DNA of 64,000 nucleotides from Volvox africanus (GCA_030268105.1 BSDZ01000020.1:388001-452000), one strand, 5' to 3'; positions 21,583-33,310 are shown, counted from the first letter of the stretch. The notes: generated by a model from the sequence alone, not told the origin. Program-made: numbers and translations.

Positions 21583-22266
21583 AGTCATTCCCCTCACATA
21601 GGGTGCGGCCTAGCATCGTATATTCCAAGGGCCTGCCGCCTCCCTAGTATGTAGTCAGACAGATTCGATTCCTTACGGCCTAGTGACGGGCCCCCAACCC
21701 ACCGACCAGTCTGACCCGCCCTCACCATACTGTAGGTGAGGGTATATGAACCCGGGCGAACTTTCTTGATAACAATGTAGTATTGGTGCTGGTGTGTGTT
21801 CCATAAATGTACGATTACTACTGTAACACTTTTGGAGAGTACTTGCTCTGAAAGGAGAAGCACCATGTGTGTATGTGTGTGTGTATATGGCTGGCTTGGT
21901 CAGGGGGTTGATGATTAAAGGGAATGCAAGAGGTAGGGGAGAAGATATGTATCCTGGTTAGATATTTAGGTAGGCCGCCTACCTAGCTAAACCACCTAGC
22001 CAAGCCATCTAGCAAGAATGTAGGTATCCAAATAGTCTGCTGCTGGCTACCAGCACCAGCGTTTTCGTTCCCACAACTCGGGGATTAGCCACCTACCTAA
22101 CGCTTATCTTCAATAATCATTCCGAGGAGGCAATTACACCAATCCAAGACTTTTTGTGAATTTTATGTAAGAATGTTATTATTGGCTCCTGGTTCGGGTT
22201 AAGTCGGGTCAGAGGTTATATCCCCTGGGTTGGGTTATCCAAATTTACAAATTCACTTTAAGACAG

Positions 22267-22590
22267 TTGATAAGCTGTGCATACATGAAAACAAGTATAC
22301 ATGTTTTACCGAGAGGTTTGCTTGATATATCAAGAAAGAACGAAGGGTTGCTGCTGGCGTGCTTAAAGCCGGAAGGGGTGGGTCAATCAAAGGTTGGGGT
22401 AATCATGCACGATGACATCATTGGTCGTGACAAAACAGTGATGGCAATGATCATCAAGCGTTTGGGCTGGAGACTGCCTGATGGAGGCTCAACCACAGTG
22501 CCAATTTATGGACGAATAGTCCGCCAAGCCACACAGCTGCCGTTGTATTACGACTCATTTATTGTCGATGCGGCGGTCGATGCGACCTGA
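22267..22590 (+). other. Unrecognised 107-codon open frame
   Basis: Open plus-strand frame including GLLLACLKPEGVGQSKVG and ending YYDSFIVDAAVDAT. The last ~55 bp recur inverted at 3180-3235, where the frame would end IIVNASVNAT. In both places an LTR-like repeat lies close by, so this may be the 3' end of a transposon's coding region rather than a host gene. No domain recognised. Confidence 0.3.
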
Positions 22591-22772
22591 CAAGACGACT
22601 GCTGATCCTTAATTTAATGCATTATATAAACATATAATACATTAAATACATAAATATATATTTATAATCAAAAAATATATATATTTATTTATATATCTGC
22701 ATAATCCTGAATTGATAAATACGCGAACCAATTTTGCGATACCTGACGATGCACGGACCAAGCCGGCATACG

Positions 22773-23790
22773 TAGTTGATTAGTAATAATTGGCTGAATT
22801 GAATAAGTAATAATATTTGCTATATTATATCATCAAAGCTTGCGTGATTGATGCATAAGTGTGAGAAGTGCGACTCGAGGTGCGGTTACTGTGAGAAGGC
22901 AAGTTTGCGTATGCATCTTGGAAGTATTATATATGATTGCGCTTACACCCACATTAATTAATATTGATATCTGCACCATGGTTATGAAGGTATACGTGTG
23001 ATGGTCTGAGGTATGACCATCAGGTACGACCATGGCGGTTAAGCTCCGCAACCAAATATTGATATTCGGCCTATCACACTGCATAAATGCCGGGAAGGTT
23101 GATATTGGTAATATACTGCGTGTGAATATCGGTGATATGCTTGTTAGGGTGTATCACACTTGCGGATTGGGGATCTGGTGTGATATGTACCAGAAAGAGA
23201 GAAAAAAAGAAAAGAAAGGGATTTGTGATGGTACATCCCACGAGGGAGTGCCCTTTGTTGCCGCCTTTGGCTCCGAAGCCAAAGTAGGGCATTGCCCAGG
23301 TCGGTTCGGAGGGGACTCCACCTGGGAACACGGTTGCGCAGAGGCTGAGCTCCGCACGCGCAAAGAGTTGACTGTATGACTGGTCGGCGGACAATTAATA
23401 AGCAAGAATACGATATTCATTCAAAAGACATACACAGTTTCTGTTTCCTCAAACTGAAGCAGTTCGTTTCTATATCGTCGGGGACTTTTGTAACGTGTTC
23501 AAAAGCATCTAGCTATCTATCAACCTATCTATCGATCTATCTGTCTGCCCCCTTCGCTCTTTCCATCCAGGATTGCCATCACCACTTACACCACCCTTCA
23601 AGAGGATGAGCCGGAGGCGGAGGCGGAGGCGGAGGCGGAGGCGGAGGCGGAGGCGGAGGCGGAGGCGGAGGCGGAGGCGGAGGAGGTATCGGCGGCAGCG
23701 GCTGCATGCAGGGAACGCATTGTACGGCAGTACAGCAGCGTGCCAATTAACAGTGCAGGGTGGGCACACGGTGATGTATCGTGCTTGCTG
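22773..23790 (+). repeat. ~1-kb dispersed block, copy 1
   Basis: It matches 45780-46735 in the same orientation, starting GTAGTTGATTA and including the LTR-like part (22838-23192), a CATCCCACGAGGGAGTGCC... part, and a tract starting GATGAGCCGGAGGCGGAGG. The copies differ mainly at a (GGCGGA)n tract and by point changes. One frame across the tract is open in both copies (DEPEAEAE...EEVS, then RQYSSVP), but conservation is too weak to call a gene. Confidence 0.8.
23609..23686 (+). repeat. (GGCGGA)n hexanucleotide array
   Basis: About 12-13 units of GGCGGA/GGAGGC. The homologous site near 46601-46622 has only two to three units. The arginine-rich and leucine/arginine-rich open frames over it are repeat artefacts. 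Confidence 0.9.
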
Positions 23791-24135
23791 ACGTTTTCAT
23801 CACCGTGCAGTTTGTATTACGTATATGCGCTACTATCCATCTATCTACCTATCTATCTAATTTTTAAGAAGCCAAAGTATGCCATGGACTCGAATATTCG
23901 TGTATGAATGTGCGAATATTTTACAAATATGTACATATGTGATCTATATGTGATATATACTGAATAAGATTATTAATCCGTGCGTCAGCAACGGCATCTA
24001 TATATCTACATACATACATATGGTTCGGCCCGGTGGTCAGGATCTCCGGTGCTTGTCCTTGCAGGGCAAGTCGCCCAGAATGTAACATCCTAAGACATAT
24101 ATACGACCATTCCCTACTTCCTTATCCCTCCCTCT
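23791..24135. other. AT-rich spacer with a dispersed-repeat end
   Basis: No gene. Short (ATCT)n at 23834-23862. The repeat end GGTTCGGCCCGG...GCCCAGAATGTAACA lies at 24018-24088 and matches 17400-17476. Confidence 0.5.
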
Positions 24136-24158
24136 ATGCGAGTACGCAAAGCTCGTCT

Positions 24159-24220
24159 CCGCAGCCCTAGCGTGGAGAGAGTCTCCGCAGTCCTAGCGTG
24201 GAGAGAGTCTCCGCAGAGAA
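24159..24220 (+). repeat. 26-bp tandem repeat
   Basis: The unit GTCTCCGCAGTCCTAGCGTG plus GAGAGA occurs a little over two times in tandem. Confidence 0.75.
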
Positions 24221-24302
24221 GGAGAGATCTTCATACAAATAGGGTAAAACCCGTGTTTAGGTATGGTAGTTCAAACCCGATCATTACACATCCGTTCTTC
24301 CG

Positions 24303-24396
24303 CCTCGTCTCTCCCCCTCCTCTCTCCCCTCCTCTCTCCCCTCCTCTCTCCCCACCTCTCTCCCCTCCTCTCTCCCCTCCTCTCTCCCCCTCCTGC
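24303..24396 (+). repeat. CT-rich minisatellite (CCTCTCTCCCCT)n
   Basis: Five to seven near-identical 12-bp units CTCTCTCCCCTC. The LSPPLSPPLSPP open frame here is a repeat product. Confidence 0.85.
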
Positions 24397-24479
24397 TCAT
24401 CCTTTCTCTTTCTTGAGCACTCAATGACCGCGAACTCCCCGGTCCTCACGCAAGTCCCCGAATGAAACGTGCACGTATG

Positions 24480-25972
24480 TGGCAAGTTTCTCGGCAAGTC
24501 CAAAGTGTACGTCGGCATGATGAGTGAACGGCGGTGGCCGTCGAGGCTCGTGATGGCAGCAGTGGCGTTACTGCCGCTACCACTAGCAGCCGCTATCTTG
24601 TGGTGAATTCGGCGCCGGGATGTTGGCTTTGAAATGCAGTTAAGGAAACGTGCCGAGGGCCTGTCATCAGAGATCAGCCGGAAGTTAGTAAGTGTGAGTT
24701 GTGCATACGTTTGCGGGAGTACGAGCGAGGATCATAAAACAAAAGCCAACATTTATAGTATCACTGGTTAACTTACGATGAATAGGTCCAAGTATCATAC
24801 AAAAACACATAGAGCTATTATTATATGTGTATATATGTACATACCGATTTGATCAATTAAAAGCACCATCTTTTTGGTGTGAATTTATGTAAGTGTGTTG
24901 TTACAAGCAAGCTCCATGCATCTTTAATACGACTGATTTTACTCAAATGAATAATTTCGGTCCGTCGTACATGTGTACAGGTAGCGAGCAGGTGCTCAAC
25001 ATCAAGAAGAACATAAGGAGCTGATCTAAGAAGTATCGGGCACTCATGATTTACAGATGCATGCATGCATAGCGGCCAACCAAGCAAACATGCCAACATA
25101 CGAGATGCATAAGTACATGCTACCCTAAGATGGACAGACCGCACTGCTGCTACTGGCTAGCTAGCTAGCTAGCTGATCGACGGAGACCGGGGACAGATCA
25201 ACCAGATGGATGGACGAGAGAAGGACTAACTGCAACTAAGCTGAAGTACAACAACATAGAATAAAACTGTTTTGAACATTTCCGCAACTACGCAAGTACG
25301 CATTCACTTCACATTGATGTATACAATTCAAGGTTGATATACCATGCGAGCATGGTACATGCATGCATGCATCTATCAGTGATGACGAAGCTTACATAAT
25401 GATGCTGTAATGTTCATGTGCCCAGCCAGAGGCCGTCATGATGACCCTCGAGCAATCTACAATCCATCGCCAGTACGAACAAAGACATTACCCACATTCA
25501 CACTCACATTCGCATTCGCATTCACATTCGCGTTGACACACATATACATTGTGCGTTTGCTTGAGACTAAGCCCCACGAACACATATAAACATCTATTCG
25601 CTGCTGCTGAAGATGTTCGATGACAAAAGATATCTTTCTACCTGCCTGCCGTACACCGTACACCGTATCTATTTCGTTTGGTCTAAGCCTGACTGGTGGC
25701 CAAGAAATTTAAATTAATTTTCGTTGCAGGACAGAAAACGTGACCTGAAGCAGAGATGACACGCACGTATACGTGGGTATTGCAAACAAAGATACGATTG
25801 CATGCACAAATGATCTGGCAACAGCAGGTATGAAAACGAATGAAAAACATCCAGAAAGAATAAAAATTTCAGTGACTGAAGTACGACACGCAATGACTTG
25901 ACGAGCATCAGCAGCCAACGTAATGCACCCAGCTCATGACCCAAAGCCCATGATCCAGAGCAGTGCATATTG
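24480..25972. other. Gene-free stretch
   Basis: I see no gene. Contains short TGCATGCA, GCTAGCTA runs and a (CACATTCG)-like hexamer cluster at 25496-25535. Confidence 0.4.
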
Positions 25973-26940
25973 TTATTCCTGTCTTGTGAAAATTGACGCT
26001 ACTGCCACTACTGCTGTCCCGCTGTCAGCAAGGGCTGCCGCACTACCGCTGTGGCCGCCGACATCGAAAACACCGGAATCAATGATGGCGGCCGCCACTG
26101 ATAATGTCGTAGCTGGATTACGTCCAGCCCAGTCGCCATTCCTTTGACCTCTCCGAGGATCGCCGCCATCCGTTTCTTGTCTTGATGGGCGGCGGATGGA
26201 AACGGAAGTAGCGGGCCATGAAGCCCCCTGCAGCTGCGATGTCGTCATTGTTGTCGGCGCACCCGCGCCTTCACCCGCAACACCGTGCAAATGCGCTCGC
26301 TCACGCCAAACCGACTGACATACTGTTTTGAGCAAATCGAGTGCTGTGCGACCCGCCGGCGATTTGTAGCCTTCCTCGGGTCTGTTAAGGCCGGTGAAGA
26401 ATTTGTGTCTCGGGGCGTAGACGGCTTTGGTGAGCAGCAGGTCCTCAATCTTGGCGGCGGGTATCGGCCAGGTGTCGCCACCACGTTGATGTCGCCAGGT
26501 AGCGGGAGTGTTCGAAGTGCCGGCTGTAGCATTGGTACCGCAGCCATTTCCATCAGGGCGTCCGCGATGGCAGTCCTTGGTGCTGCAGCAAGGCCGACAT
26601 TGCCAGTTGCTCGTGCTGTTGTGACATGATGGTGGGGTGGGGTGGGAAGGGGGCAACGGCGCTGTGTGACAGTTTGGAGGGGTTCGCAGCCGTTTCGCCG
26701 CAGCCATTTCAGCCCCCAGGTTAAGTAACCCGCTTCTTCCAACTCGCCGATACCTACATAATCTTTAGCAAAACTGTTATTTATTCTTTTGCTACTGATT
26801 TTTACTAACCCAGGATGCATCAAATCAGATCCCTTTTCCTCAAAACTTATATCCTTGCATGTCAAGATCTTTATCCGGCGCTCCATCAGGCCATGCGTCA
26901 TTGTATATGTGCAGCGGTACTTCTCTTGCTCAACCCTCAT
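25973..26940 (-). other. Overlapping open minus-strand frames, unidentified
   Basis: Two long minus-strand frames overlap. One (26707-25973) contains PAAKIEDLLLTKAVYAPRHK, FFTGLNRPEEGYKSP and TALDLLKTVCQSVW. The other (26940-26245) contains KRINNSFAKDYVGIGELEEA, GYLTWGLKWLRRN and AIADALMEMAAVPMLQP. A protein that shifts from the second frame into the first near 26500 would read naturally, suggesting a frameshifted gene or element. The right edge abuts a SINE/LINE-type 3' tail at 26972-27013 running the other way. I do not recognise the product. Confidence 0.35.
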
Positions 26941-26971
26941 CAGAAGCTCTATAATATGGAACCCCGGGCTT

Positions 26972-27013
26972 CACTGTAACACACGCCAGCCTAAGGGTGG
27001 CGAATGATAGTAA
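26972..27013 (+). repeat. LINE/SINE-type 3' tail with hairpin
   Basis: Reads TAACACACGCCAGCC-TAAG-GGTGGCGAATGATAGTAATTAT. It has the same layout as the 3' ends at 2614-2659, 10379-10420 (minus) and 54786-54835 (minus): a TAACACACGCCAG-like lead, a small hairpin, then an A/T-rich tail. Confidence 0.55.
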
Positions 27014-27312
27014 TTATGTTAATATAGTAATCGTACATGTACGGTCCGCACACCAGCACAATTTCAAGGCGCAGAAGCACCCTGTCAGCACCTACAGCAA
27101 TCAATATCATAAATATAAAATGAAATAAATATATTTTGATTTGTGTCTCAAACATATATAATATAATATATTATAATATTATATTATATGAGTTTTATAC
27201 TTATAGGGTTAAGGGTTTATCAAGACATAGAAGAAATAAATACTGATATATATATACTGATAATAATAAATAAATAATAGGATTTACCTATGGTAAAATG
27301 CACCTCATTCAA
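27014..27312. other. AT-rich spacer
   Basis: No gene. Alternating AT runs, including ATAATATAATATATTATAAT at 27159-27178. Confidence 0.5.
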
Positions 27313-27320
27313 CCTCCACA

Positions 27321-28444
27321 TATCCAGGCAGCCGGCTAGCCAGCAGTGATGACCATGCTCGAGCATGCTCATAACGATTACCGGCCGCCGGTAAACGTCG
27401 TGCTTTTTTCGGTATAAAATATATAGAGCATATAAAGTATCCCTATTATGTGCTCAAATAAAGAACAGTTTTTAAGCCTGAGGATATCACCATATGGATG
27501 TTGTTCTGTCATGTGCAGTGAACGGCATCGCTGCATCCACGACACTGGGGGTGTGGACTTGTGGGAGTTTGTGAGGCTGGCGCAGCAGTGTGCTAGCTGT
27601 AGCTCGGGCAACTACACTAGACACTGGCCTCACAGCCCGGCCCTGAGGCGAGACTGTGCTACCTGTTCCTAGCTCTGTCGGTGATGGGGCGTCGCACCGC
27701 GCAGTCACCTACTCCTCCAAACTCCGTCGCAGTGTCCTATTGGCAGCTAATCAGGGTGATCAGTCCTGATAGCACCTTTATTAGGCTGATCTATTGGCGG
27801 CCTGGGCAGATGTGCGGAATATGAACTACTGTAAGAGTCTGTATGTTATTGTTACAATGGCTCAATTCCAAACAGTCTATATCGACCAGGCGAAGCGCTT
27901 CCAATGGGAAGTCTTCGCCTTAGGTAACAGCAAAAGATCACTTGAAACGTACGGCTCTTGGATCCAGCAACGACCAGCTGTCATTCACGCGAATCAGCAG
28001 CTGTCGTGTCGGAACTGTCGTTTCCTAACCGCTCTTTTACCAGAATTGTCACGCCGTCAATAATGCATGACAGTTCGACAGTCATGCTCAGGCTCTCCAA
28101 GGGTCGGATATGATCGTTACGTTATCTAAACTACGCATGGATCATGCCAATAACCGGTCATCCATGCATTCAGAAAGTAAAAATTACGTTAAACTGGTTC
28201 TCTTTATTAGGAAGGCTCAAGCATGATTGCCGTGCAGCAAGGTTGTTAAAACATGCTTAGGCTTGAGAATATGTAGGTCTTTTACCTCAAGACATAAGTG
28301 GAGAATACTTTGTAGTCAAGTTACTCAAACCCTTAACCATTTTATGCTGAAAATGATCCAAGCACGGCGTTCACCGGCGGCCGGTAATTGTTATGAGCAT
28401 GCTCGAGCATGGTCATCACTGCTGGCTAGCCGGCTGCCTGGATG
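27321..28444. mobile_element. Non-autonomous TIR DNA transposon (hAT-like target duplication)
   Basis: Terminal inverted repeats of about 80 bp: the left starts TATCCAGGCAGCCGGCTAGC, and the complement of the right starts CATCCAGGCAGCCGGCTAGC. Identical 8-bp flanks CCTCCACA lie at 27313-27320 and 28445-28452. Each TIR contains the palindrome CATGCTCGAGCATG. The 1124-bp interior has only short open frames (for example 27794-28063) and no recognisable transposase. The 8-bp duplication fits hAT-type elements, but the TIR ends are not a standard hAT sequence, so the superfamily is inferred. Confidence 0.8.
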
Positions 28445-28561
28445 CCTCCACACCTCGCATCGATTAGGAATTTAAAGCTTCTGAATCTTTGCTTATTGAA
28501 GGTAAAGCTATCCAGCTGCATCCTCTGTGGTTCACAAATTACAGTCATTATTGGAACAAGA

Positions 28562-29395
28562 TGTTGTACCTCTCCTTCGCGTTTGCTCATAAGTATCTGC
28601 GCGTCTGAAGACTTTCAAGACCGATGCGCGAGCACTTGCAAGTACAGCAAGGCAATCGAGAGCAAACAAAGACAGCGGAAGACTTCAAGGCAAGAAGAGA
28701 TATAACTTACAACAATGCAGACCGAAGCGATGCAATGGACGTAACCGCCGTCAGCGCCGGAAGCAAGCAATCATCACGCGGCGGTGATAAGCGAAGTTCA
28801 GGCTTAGCTCGGGCTAAGTACAAGAGCGGTTAGCAATAATAATGTTGAACACACAAGTGTTCTCCGGTATCAAAATGTCTTGTCTTACTTAGCCGTCCTC
28901 GCATCTGTTATACTCGCAGCATCGCGACGCCGTACGACTCACACTAGGAGGCCGATCCTGAGTGTGACAACCCTACTGCGTATAGGCGATGTCCACGTAT
29001 AACAACGTATAAGCCTTTCCGGCATTCGCATGATGCAAGGGTCCGAATAACGATACTCGGTTGCAAGGCATGTATCGCGACGAGTGCGGCGCTCTCAACG
29101 TGTGCTGTAATAAAGTAATATTATACCAGATAATATTACTTATCGTTCCATAGCACGAGCATAATGCACTTCTCGATCGTTCGGGATTTCATGCATGCTA
29201 GGCGGATCAGCCATGATGCGATGTCGCGATGTATAATGGTAACATGCCAAAACATATATAAATGTATGCAAATACATTTATGTCATGCAAGTTCATTCAT
29301 ATGCATAAGTCATTCATGCGTTCATCAAGACAGCACTTCGCCTCGTAGCGTCGCATTGAACTACGCATCGGCGGGAAACGGACCGTGGCACAATA
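28562..29395 (+). mobile_element. Solo LTR of the second gypsy family
   Basis: Begins TGTTGTACC and matches the LTR fragment at 39470-39700 from its first base (GCGTTTGCTCATAAGTATCTG block). Pentamers CAAGA at 28557-28561 and 29396-29400 suggest its limits, giving 834 bp. The right terminus would then be ...CACAATA, a mutated TACAACA. It lies against one inverted copy of the signal-peptide exon region. Confidence 0.65.
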
Positions 29396-29399
29396 CAAG

Positions 29400-30080
29400 A
29401 ACCCCATTATAGTCAACATCAACGAACTTTACTCGGTTTATTATTTAACCGGCACGCACTGTAGTATCCTGGTAATGATTAGGATGTCTAATCCTGACGT
29501 TAACTCGCGAGCTCTTTCATAGAGCTTGGTACCACATTCACAAATAAACCAACAAAAATGCACATACGCGGACAGCTACCTGGATAAGTCAGGAAATACT
29601 CACATGGAAACTTTGCCCGCCATTGATGAAAGCCAAGAATACGACGGTCGATAGCGAAATAGCGCAGAAAGGATGCACGGTGGACGACATCTGTCGTTTT
29701 TGATCAGCAGCAACCGGCGGGGGTATCAATCAAGTGCGTGCCGACAGAATGCACAAGTGCAGTGTGTGCGTATCCCCAGAGGATGGTCAACTTTTATCCA
29801 AGATAGTTTCAGCGCTTGAAGGACGGAACACTTAATGTGTACGTGGCTGCAGGTGAAGGACGTAATAAGAAGTAGTGTATGAAACGTAGACGAGCGGGCT
29901 GACATACAAGCTTTGGTTATCACTCAAGCAACAACCTGTGACAGAAATGTCGAATTATAATTGAGCGAGAGGTATATGTAGCAGTTCTCACCTATTGTCG
30001 TACGGGTGAAGCCTGATGGACGATTTAACGGAAAACTCGACAATAAATATCGTATGTCCTTAAAACGGTGTTAAGAATCA
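29400..30080 (-). repeat. Inverted-duplicate segment, copy M
   Basis: Reverse complement of about 14990-15620, including the signal-peptide exon and roughly 300 bp on its upstream side. Differences are point changes and small indels. Confidence 0.75.
29604..29690 (-). pseudogene. Duplicated lectin-type signal-peptide exon (copy M)
   Basis: On the minus strand, ATG at 29690 opens a 29-codon exon beginning MSSTVHPFCAISLSTVVF, ending SFH before the same GTGAGT donor as 15344-15430. It differs from that copy at three residues (T4, F8, S12). No lectin exons follow on this strand, so it is an orphan first exon or lost its downstream exons to transposon insertions. Confidence 0.6.
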
Positions 30081-30720
30081 TCGATGAACTGCACACGTAT
30101 GTGCATAGATGTGTGTGAAACGTAGGAAGTAATGCGTGGCGAGGGCCGCCGGTTTCGACATGCATTCCATATAAATAGAAGTAAGGCCGTGCATGCAGGA
30201 CGCATGCTGCGCTGCTATCTAATGCTGCATGCCACCTGCTGGGCAAAAAACCCTATTCCAACCGTCCTCAATTGTTCTATACATGGTGAATTTCCTTAAT
30301 GATATTACGATTCGTTATATTTTTATTCGGTGCATGTCATAAAGTAAATTGCATTTATCTAGCTGCATACATACAGTCATAAAAAATTTCAGTACATTTT
30401 CCATGCCCGCAATGAGCCAGCCAGTCATATTATGTGTACTTTGAACTGCCTTTAGAAGACGAGCGGCGATCGTTGATGCATGTATGGTAATCGATGTCCC
30501 TTCGAATGGATTCATACATGCATTTCATCCGTCTATCTATCTGTAATTATTATGCGTAGAAATCTCGCCGCCGCACGTACTGATGCCAAGGGATACGTGC
30601 CGAAACGTTTTCCCGCCTGTTGCTGCTGAGCTGGTGCGTTTTGTGCTCTTGCTAGCTTGCTAGATATGTTGGACCGAGCGAGCTACGACACCTAGCTACA
30701 TGCGACCATCACATACCTAA
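30081..30720. other. Spacer without recognised gene
   Basis: Nothing I can identify; AT-rich between the M segment and the copia fragment. Confidence 0.4.
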
Positions 30721-31583
30721 ATGCCACAACAACATCACCATAACGCAAAGCCGCAAATGACTCCACTACCTCCTGGTTCTAGAGTACTACCATCAGAAGA
30801 TGGCAACAGGGAGCTTGCAGACAGCACCAAGTACCGGGCGCTTGTCGGCGAAGTAAATTACCTGGTGACGAGCACAAGGCCCGATATCACGCAGGCAATA
30901 AGCATCCTGGCGCGCTTTATGGGCAAGTCATCTAAGGCTCACAGAGGGCCTGGCTTTGGGGGTGTGTCGATGTTTGGCGGGTACCAAGGAGCTCGGACTA
31001 TGCTTTGGTGGAGATGGAGATGTAGCCATGGTGAGGTACAGTGATTCCGACTGGGCAGGAGATCCAGCCACTCGGGGATCTACAACCGGCTACGTCTTTC
31101 TGCTAGGCGGAGCAGCTTTCAGCTGGAACAGCCAATTGCAGCGCACAGTGACAGTTTTGTCAGTGGAGGTGGAGTACCAGGCCACGGCAGCTGCAGTACG
31201 GGAGGCGCTTTGGCTTTGCAAGCTAACGGGAGACTTGGGTTTAGGGTCAAATGCTATAGAGATTTGGATGGATTCCCAGGGGGCGATGAGCATGGGGAAC
31301 AACCTGATAACATTGGTCCGTTCCAAGCACATCGATGTGCAGCATCACCTAGTATGGGGGCGAGTCTCTAGGAAGGAAGTTGCCCTGTCCTGCTGTTCGA
31401 CAGATGATATGGTGGCAGATGTACTGTCTAAGGCACTTGGAGAGATCAAGTTCAGGAAGTGCATTATGGAAATGGGGTTGGCAATCTAAGCATTCGGGTT
31501 TTGCTTGAGGTGAACTCGTTTGGATGAGTTTCTGCTTGGAGTTATTTTCTATCACTTGTTGCTAGGAGCGTCTCGAGGGGGTG
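30721..31583 (+). mobile_element. 3' half of a Ty1/copia element (RT end and RNase H)
   Basis: Plus-strand frames encode STKYRALVGEVNYLVTSTRP and DITQAISILARF (end of RT), then after a frameshift near 30950 SDSDWAGDPATRGSTTGYVF, EVEYQATAAAVREALWL, DSQGAMSMGNN and SKHIDVQHHL, a copia RNase H. A purine run GAGGGGGTG directly before the LTR at 31584 is the polypurine tract. Everything upstream of the RT end is missing. Confidence 0.8.
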
Positions 31584-31812
31584 TGTTATGAAATGGTGTA
31601 TCAGTTGGGATCTATAGCGATCCATTCTAGCAATTCTCCGTACTCAGCAGTATGCTATCGACCCGCATAAGCGAGTATCTGTGCCAACTCCGGAGCAAAG
31701 AATTTAGTTTTCTTTTGATTATCGGACACTATGTAACGAATACTTTCTCGTAACAACGTCAGTGTTCCTAATGTCCGTTAGTCTCATCTCATCTCATCTC
31801 AACATCTCAACA
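31584..31812 (+). repeat. Copia 3' LTR
   Basis: TGTTATG...CTCAACA, 229 bp, preceded by the polypurine tract and homologous to the solo LTR at 16865-17099. The following flank (GGCCTCCGCAAGCAGCAG) matches the flank of that solo LTR in inverted form. Confidence 0.8.
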
Positions 31813-31890
31813 GGCCTCCGCAAGCAGCAGATAGATGGAGAAATAAACAGATAGACGGCCAGACCACGTACAACGTAGATACACACACAC

Positions 31891-31924
<34 letters not shown>

Positions 31925-32826
31925 CATGGACAATATGAAAGATGGGAGTATAGACAATGATCCCGACAGAAGCTGAGGTGACGGTTATTACCGCCTCAGC
32001 ATGCATAAATACAGCGGGATCAATACGTCATCTTTGTTGGTATGATATAATGCGGCTAGCATGGCTATATCAATGAATTAACGCACGAGCTGATTGCATG
32101 TATGCATCCCGCACATCCCTGCCAACCATTATTGGCAGGGCTAGTTATGGGCTAATTTACTCTGGTTAAATCTAATTTAAGTCCTATTAGGTCTGATTGA
32201 ATGCCCTGTTGGGCCTACTTCGCCCAGCTAGTATGTAGTTTGAAGGGCATCCGGCACACCCCAGCCAGCGGCCATCCATGCATCCCCAAAACATTGAGAT
32301 TTACATAACGTTCCAGATCAATGTATCTGCATGACCTGCATGTCCAGGCACTTACCAGGGACGGTAGCGAGCGCTAATGGTGGTAGATAGGTAGGTGAAA
32401 ATCGATCCAGCAGCAGCAGCAGTGTATTCATTTGGCATCAGGCATGAGGGGCATCATCAGGCATGAAGAAAGAAATAATCAAGCAAGGCAGATAATTCAT
32501 TCGGTTTGTTAATGTGATGAGTTTGCTAGCTGATTCAATGTGAGGACGACGTAGCAGGTAGCAGGTAGGTGTACGTATGTGTGGCGCGCGCGGCTGTTGA
32601 CAATGCAGATGATGGTAATGCTCAACGAATACATACACAGATGATGTATATAGCCCATCTTGTAAACGTGACAGAAATATAAACATCATTATTACGTACA
32701 TGCTGAAAGGCTGCGGCCCTTATTCTTGGCGGGATGGGACACGGCGGTAGATCCCATCGCTTGGATGACAGCAGAAGCAACAGCTTCAGCACCGCCGTCG
32801 TCCTCCTGAGGGCGCAGCGTGCGTTT

Positions 32827-33076
32827 GTGTTATCAAGTGTTATATCAGTTGGGATCTATAGCGATGCGTTCTAGCAACAATCGTGTTGTTGTAGCTGTAC
32901 TCGGCAGGACGCAATCGACCCACGCTCGTCCAATCTGTAATGCTACACGCGCGCGAGTCTTTGTGCCATCTCCAGAACGAACAATTTAGCCTTCTTTTGA
33001 CTATCAGATATAATGTATCGAATACTTTCTCGTTATAGCGTCAGGCTTCCTAATGTCTGGTAGTCGACATTACAAC
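32827..33076 (+). mobile_element. Copia solo LTR
   Basis: TGTTATCAAG...TACAACA, homologous to the copia LTRs at 11971, 16865, 31584 and 45543. No coding region attached. Absent from the corresponding site of the L segment. Confidence 0.7.
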
Positions 33077-33181
33077 AATAAATATGATGACGCGAGCGAA
33101 ACGAAATTAGATAAAGACAATAACCAAACAACAAAATGCACATACGTGGACAGCTACCTGGATAAGTCAGGAAATACTCAC

Positions 33182-33268
33182 ATGGAAACTTTGCCCGCCA
33201 GTGGTGAAAGCCAAGAATACGACGATCGATAGCGCAGCAGCGCAGAGAGGATGCACGGTGGACGACAT
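33182..33268 (-). pseudogene. Duplicated lectin-type signal-peptide exon (copy R)
   Basis: ATG at 33268 on the minus strand opens 29 codons beginning MSSTVHPLCAAALSIVVFLA, ending at the same GTGAGT donor. The open frame and splice site are preserved despite several substitutions. No downstream lectin exons are seen, so function is doubtful. Confidence 0.6.
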
Positions 33269-33310
33269 CTGTCGTTTTTGATCAGCAGCAACCGGCGGGG
33301 GTATCAACCG

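Larger units (their letters stand above)
31813..33310 (-). repeat. Inverted-duplicate segment, copy R
   Basis: Reverse complement of about 15240-16864 with a copia LTR inserted at 32827-33076 and a ~170-bp deletion near 33130 between short AACCAACAAAA-like repeats. It carries a signal-peptide exon at 33182-33268. Confidence 0.8.

Noticed and set aside
23509..23791. Poly-Arg and Leu-Arg frames
   Set aside because: Produced by (GGCGGA)n.
24136..24518. LSPPLSPP and GGERGGERGG frames
   Set aside because: Minisatellite translation.
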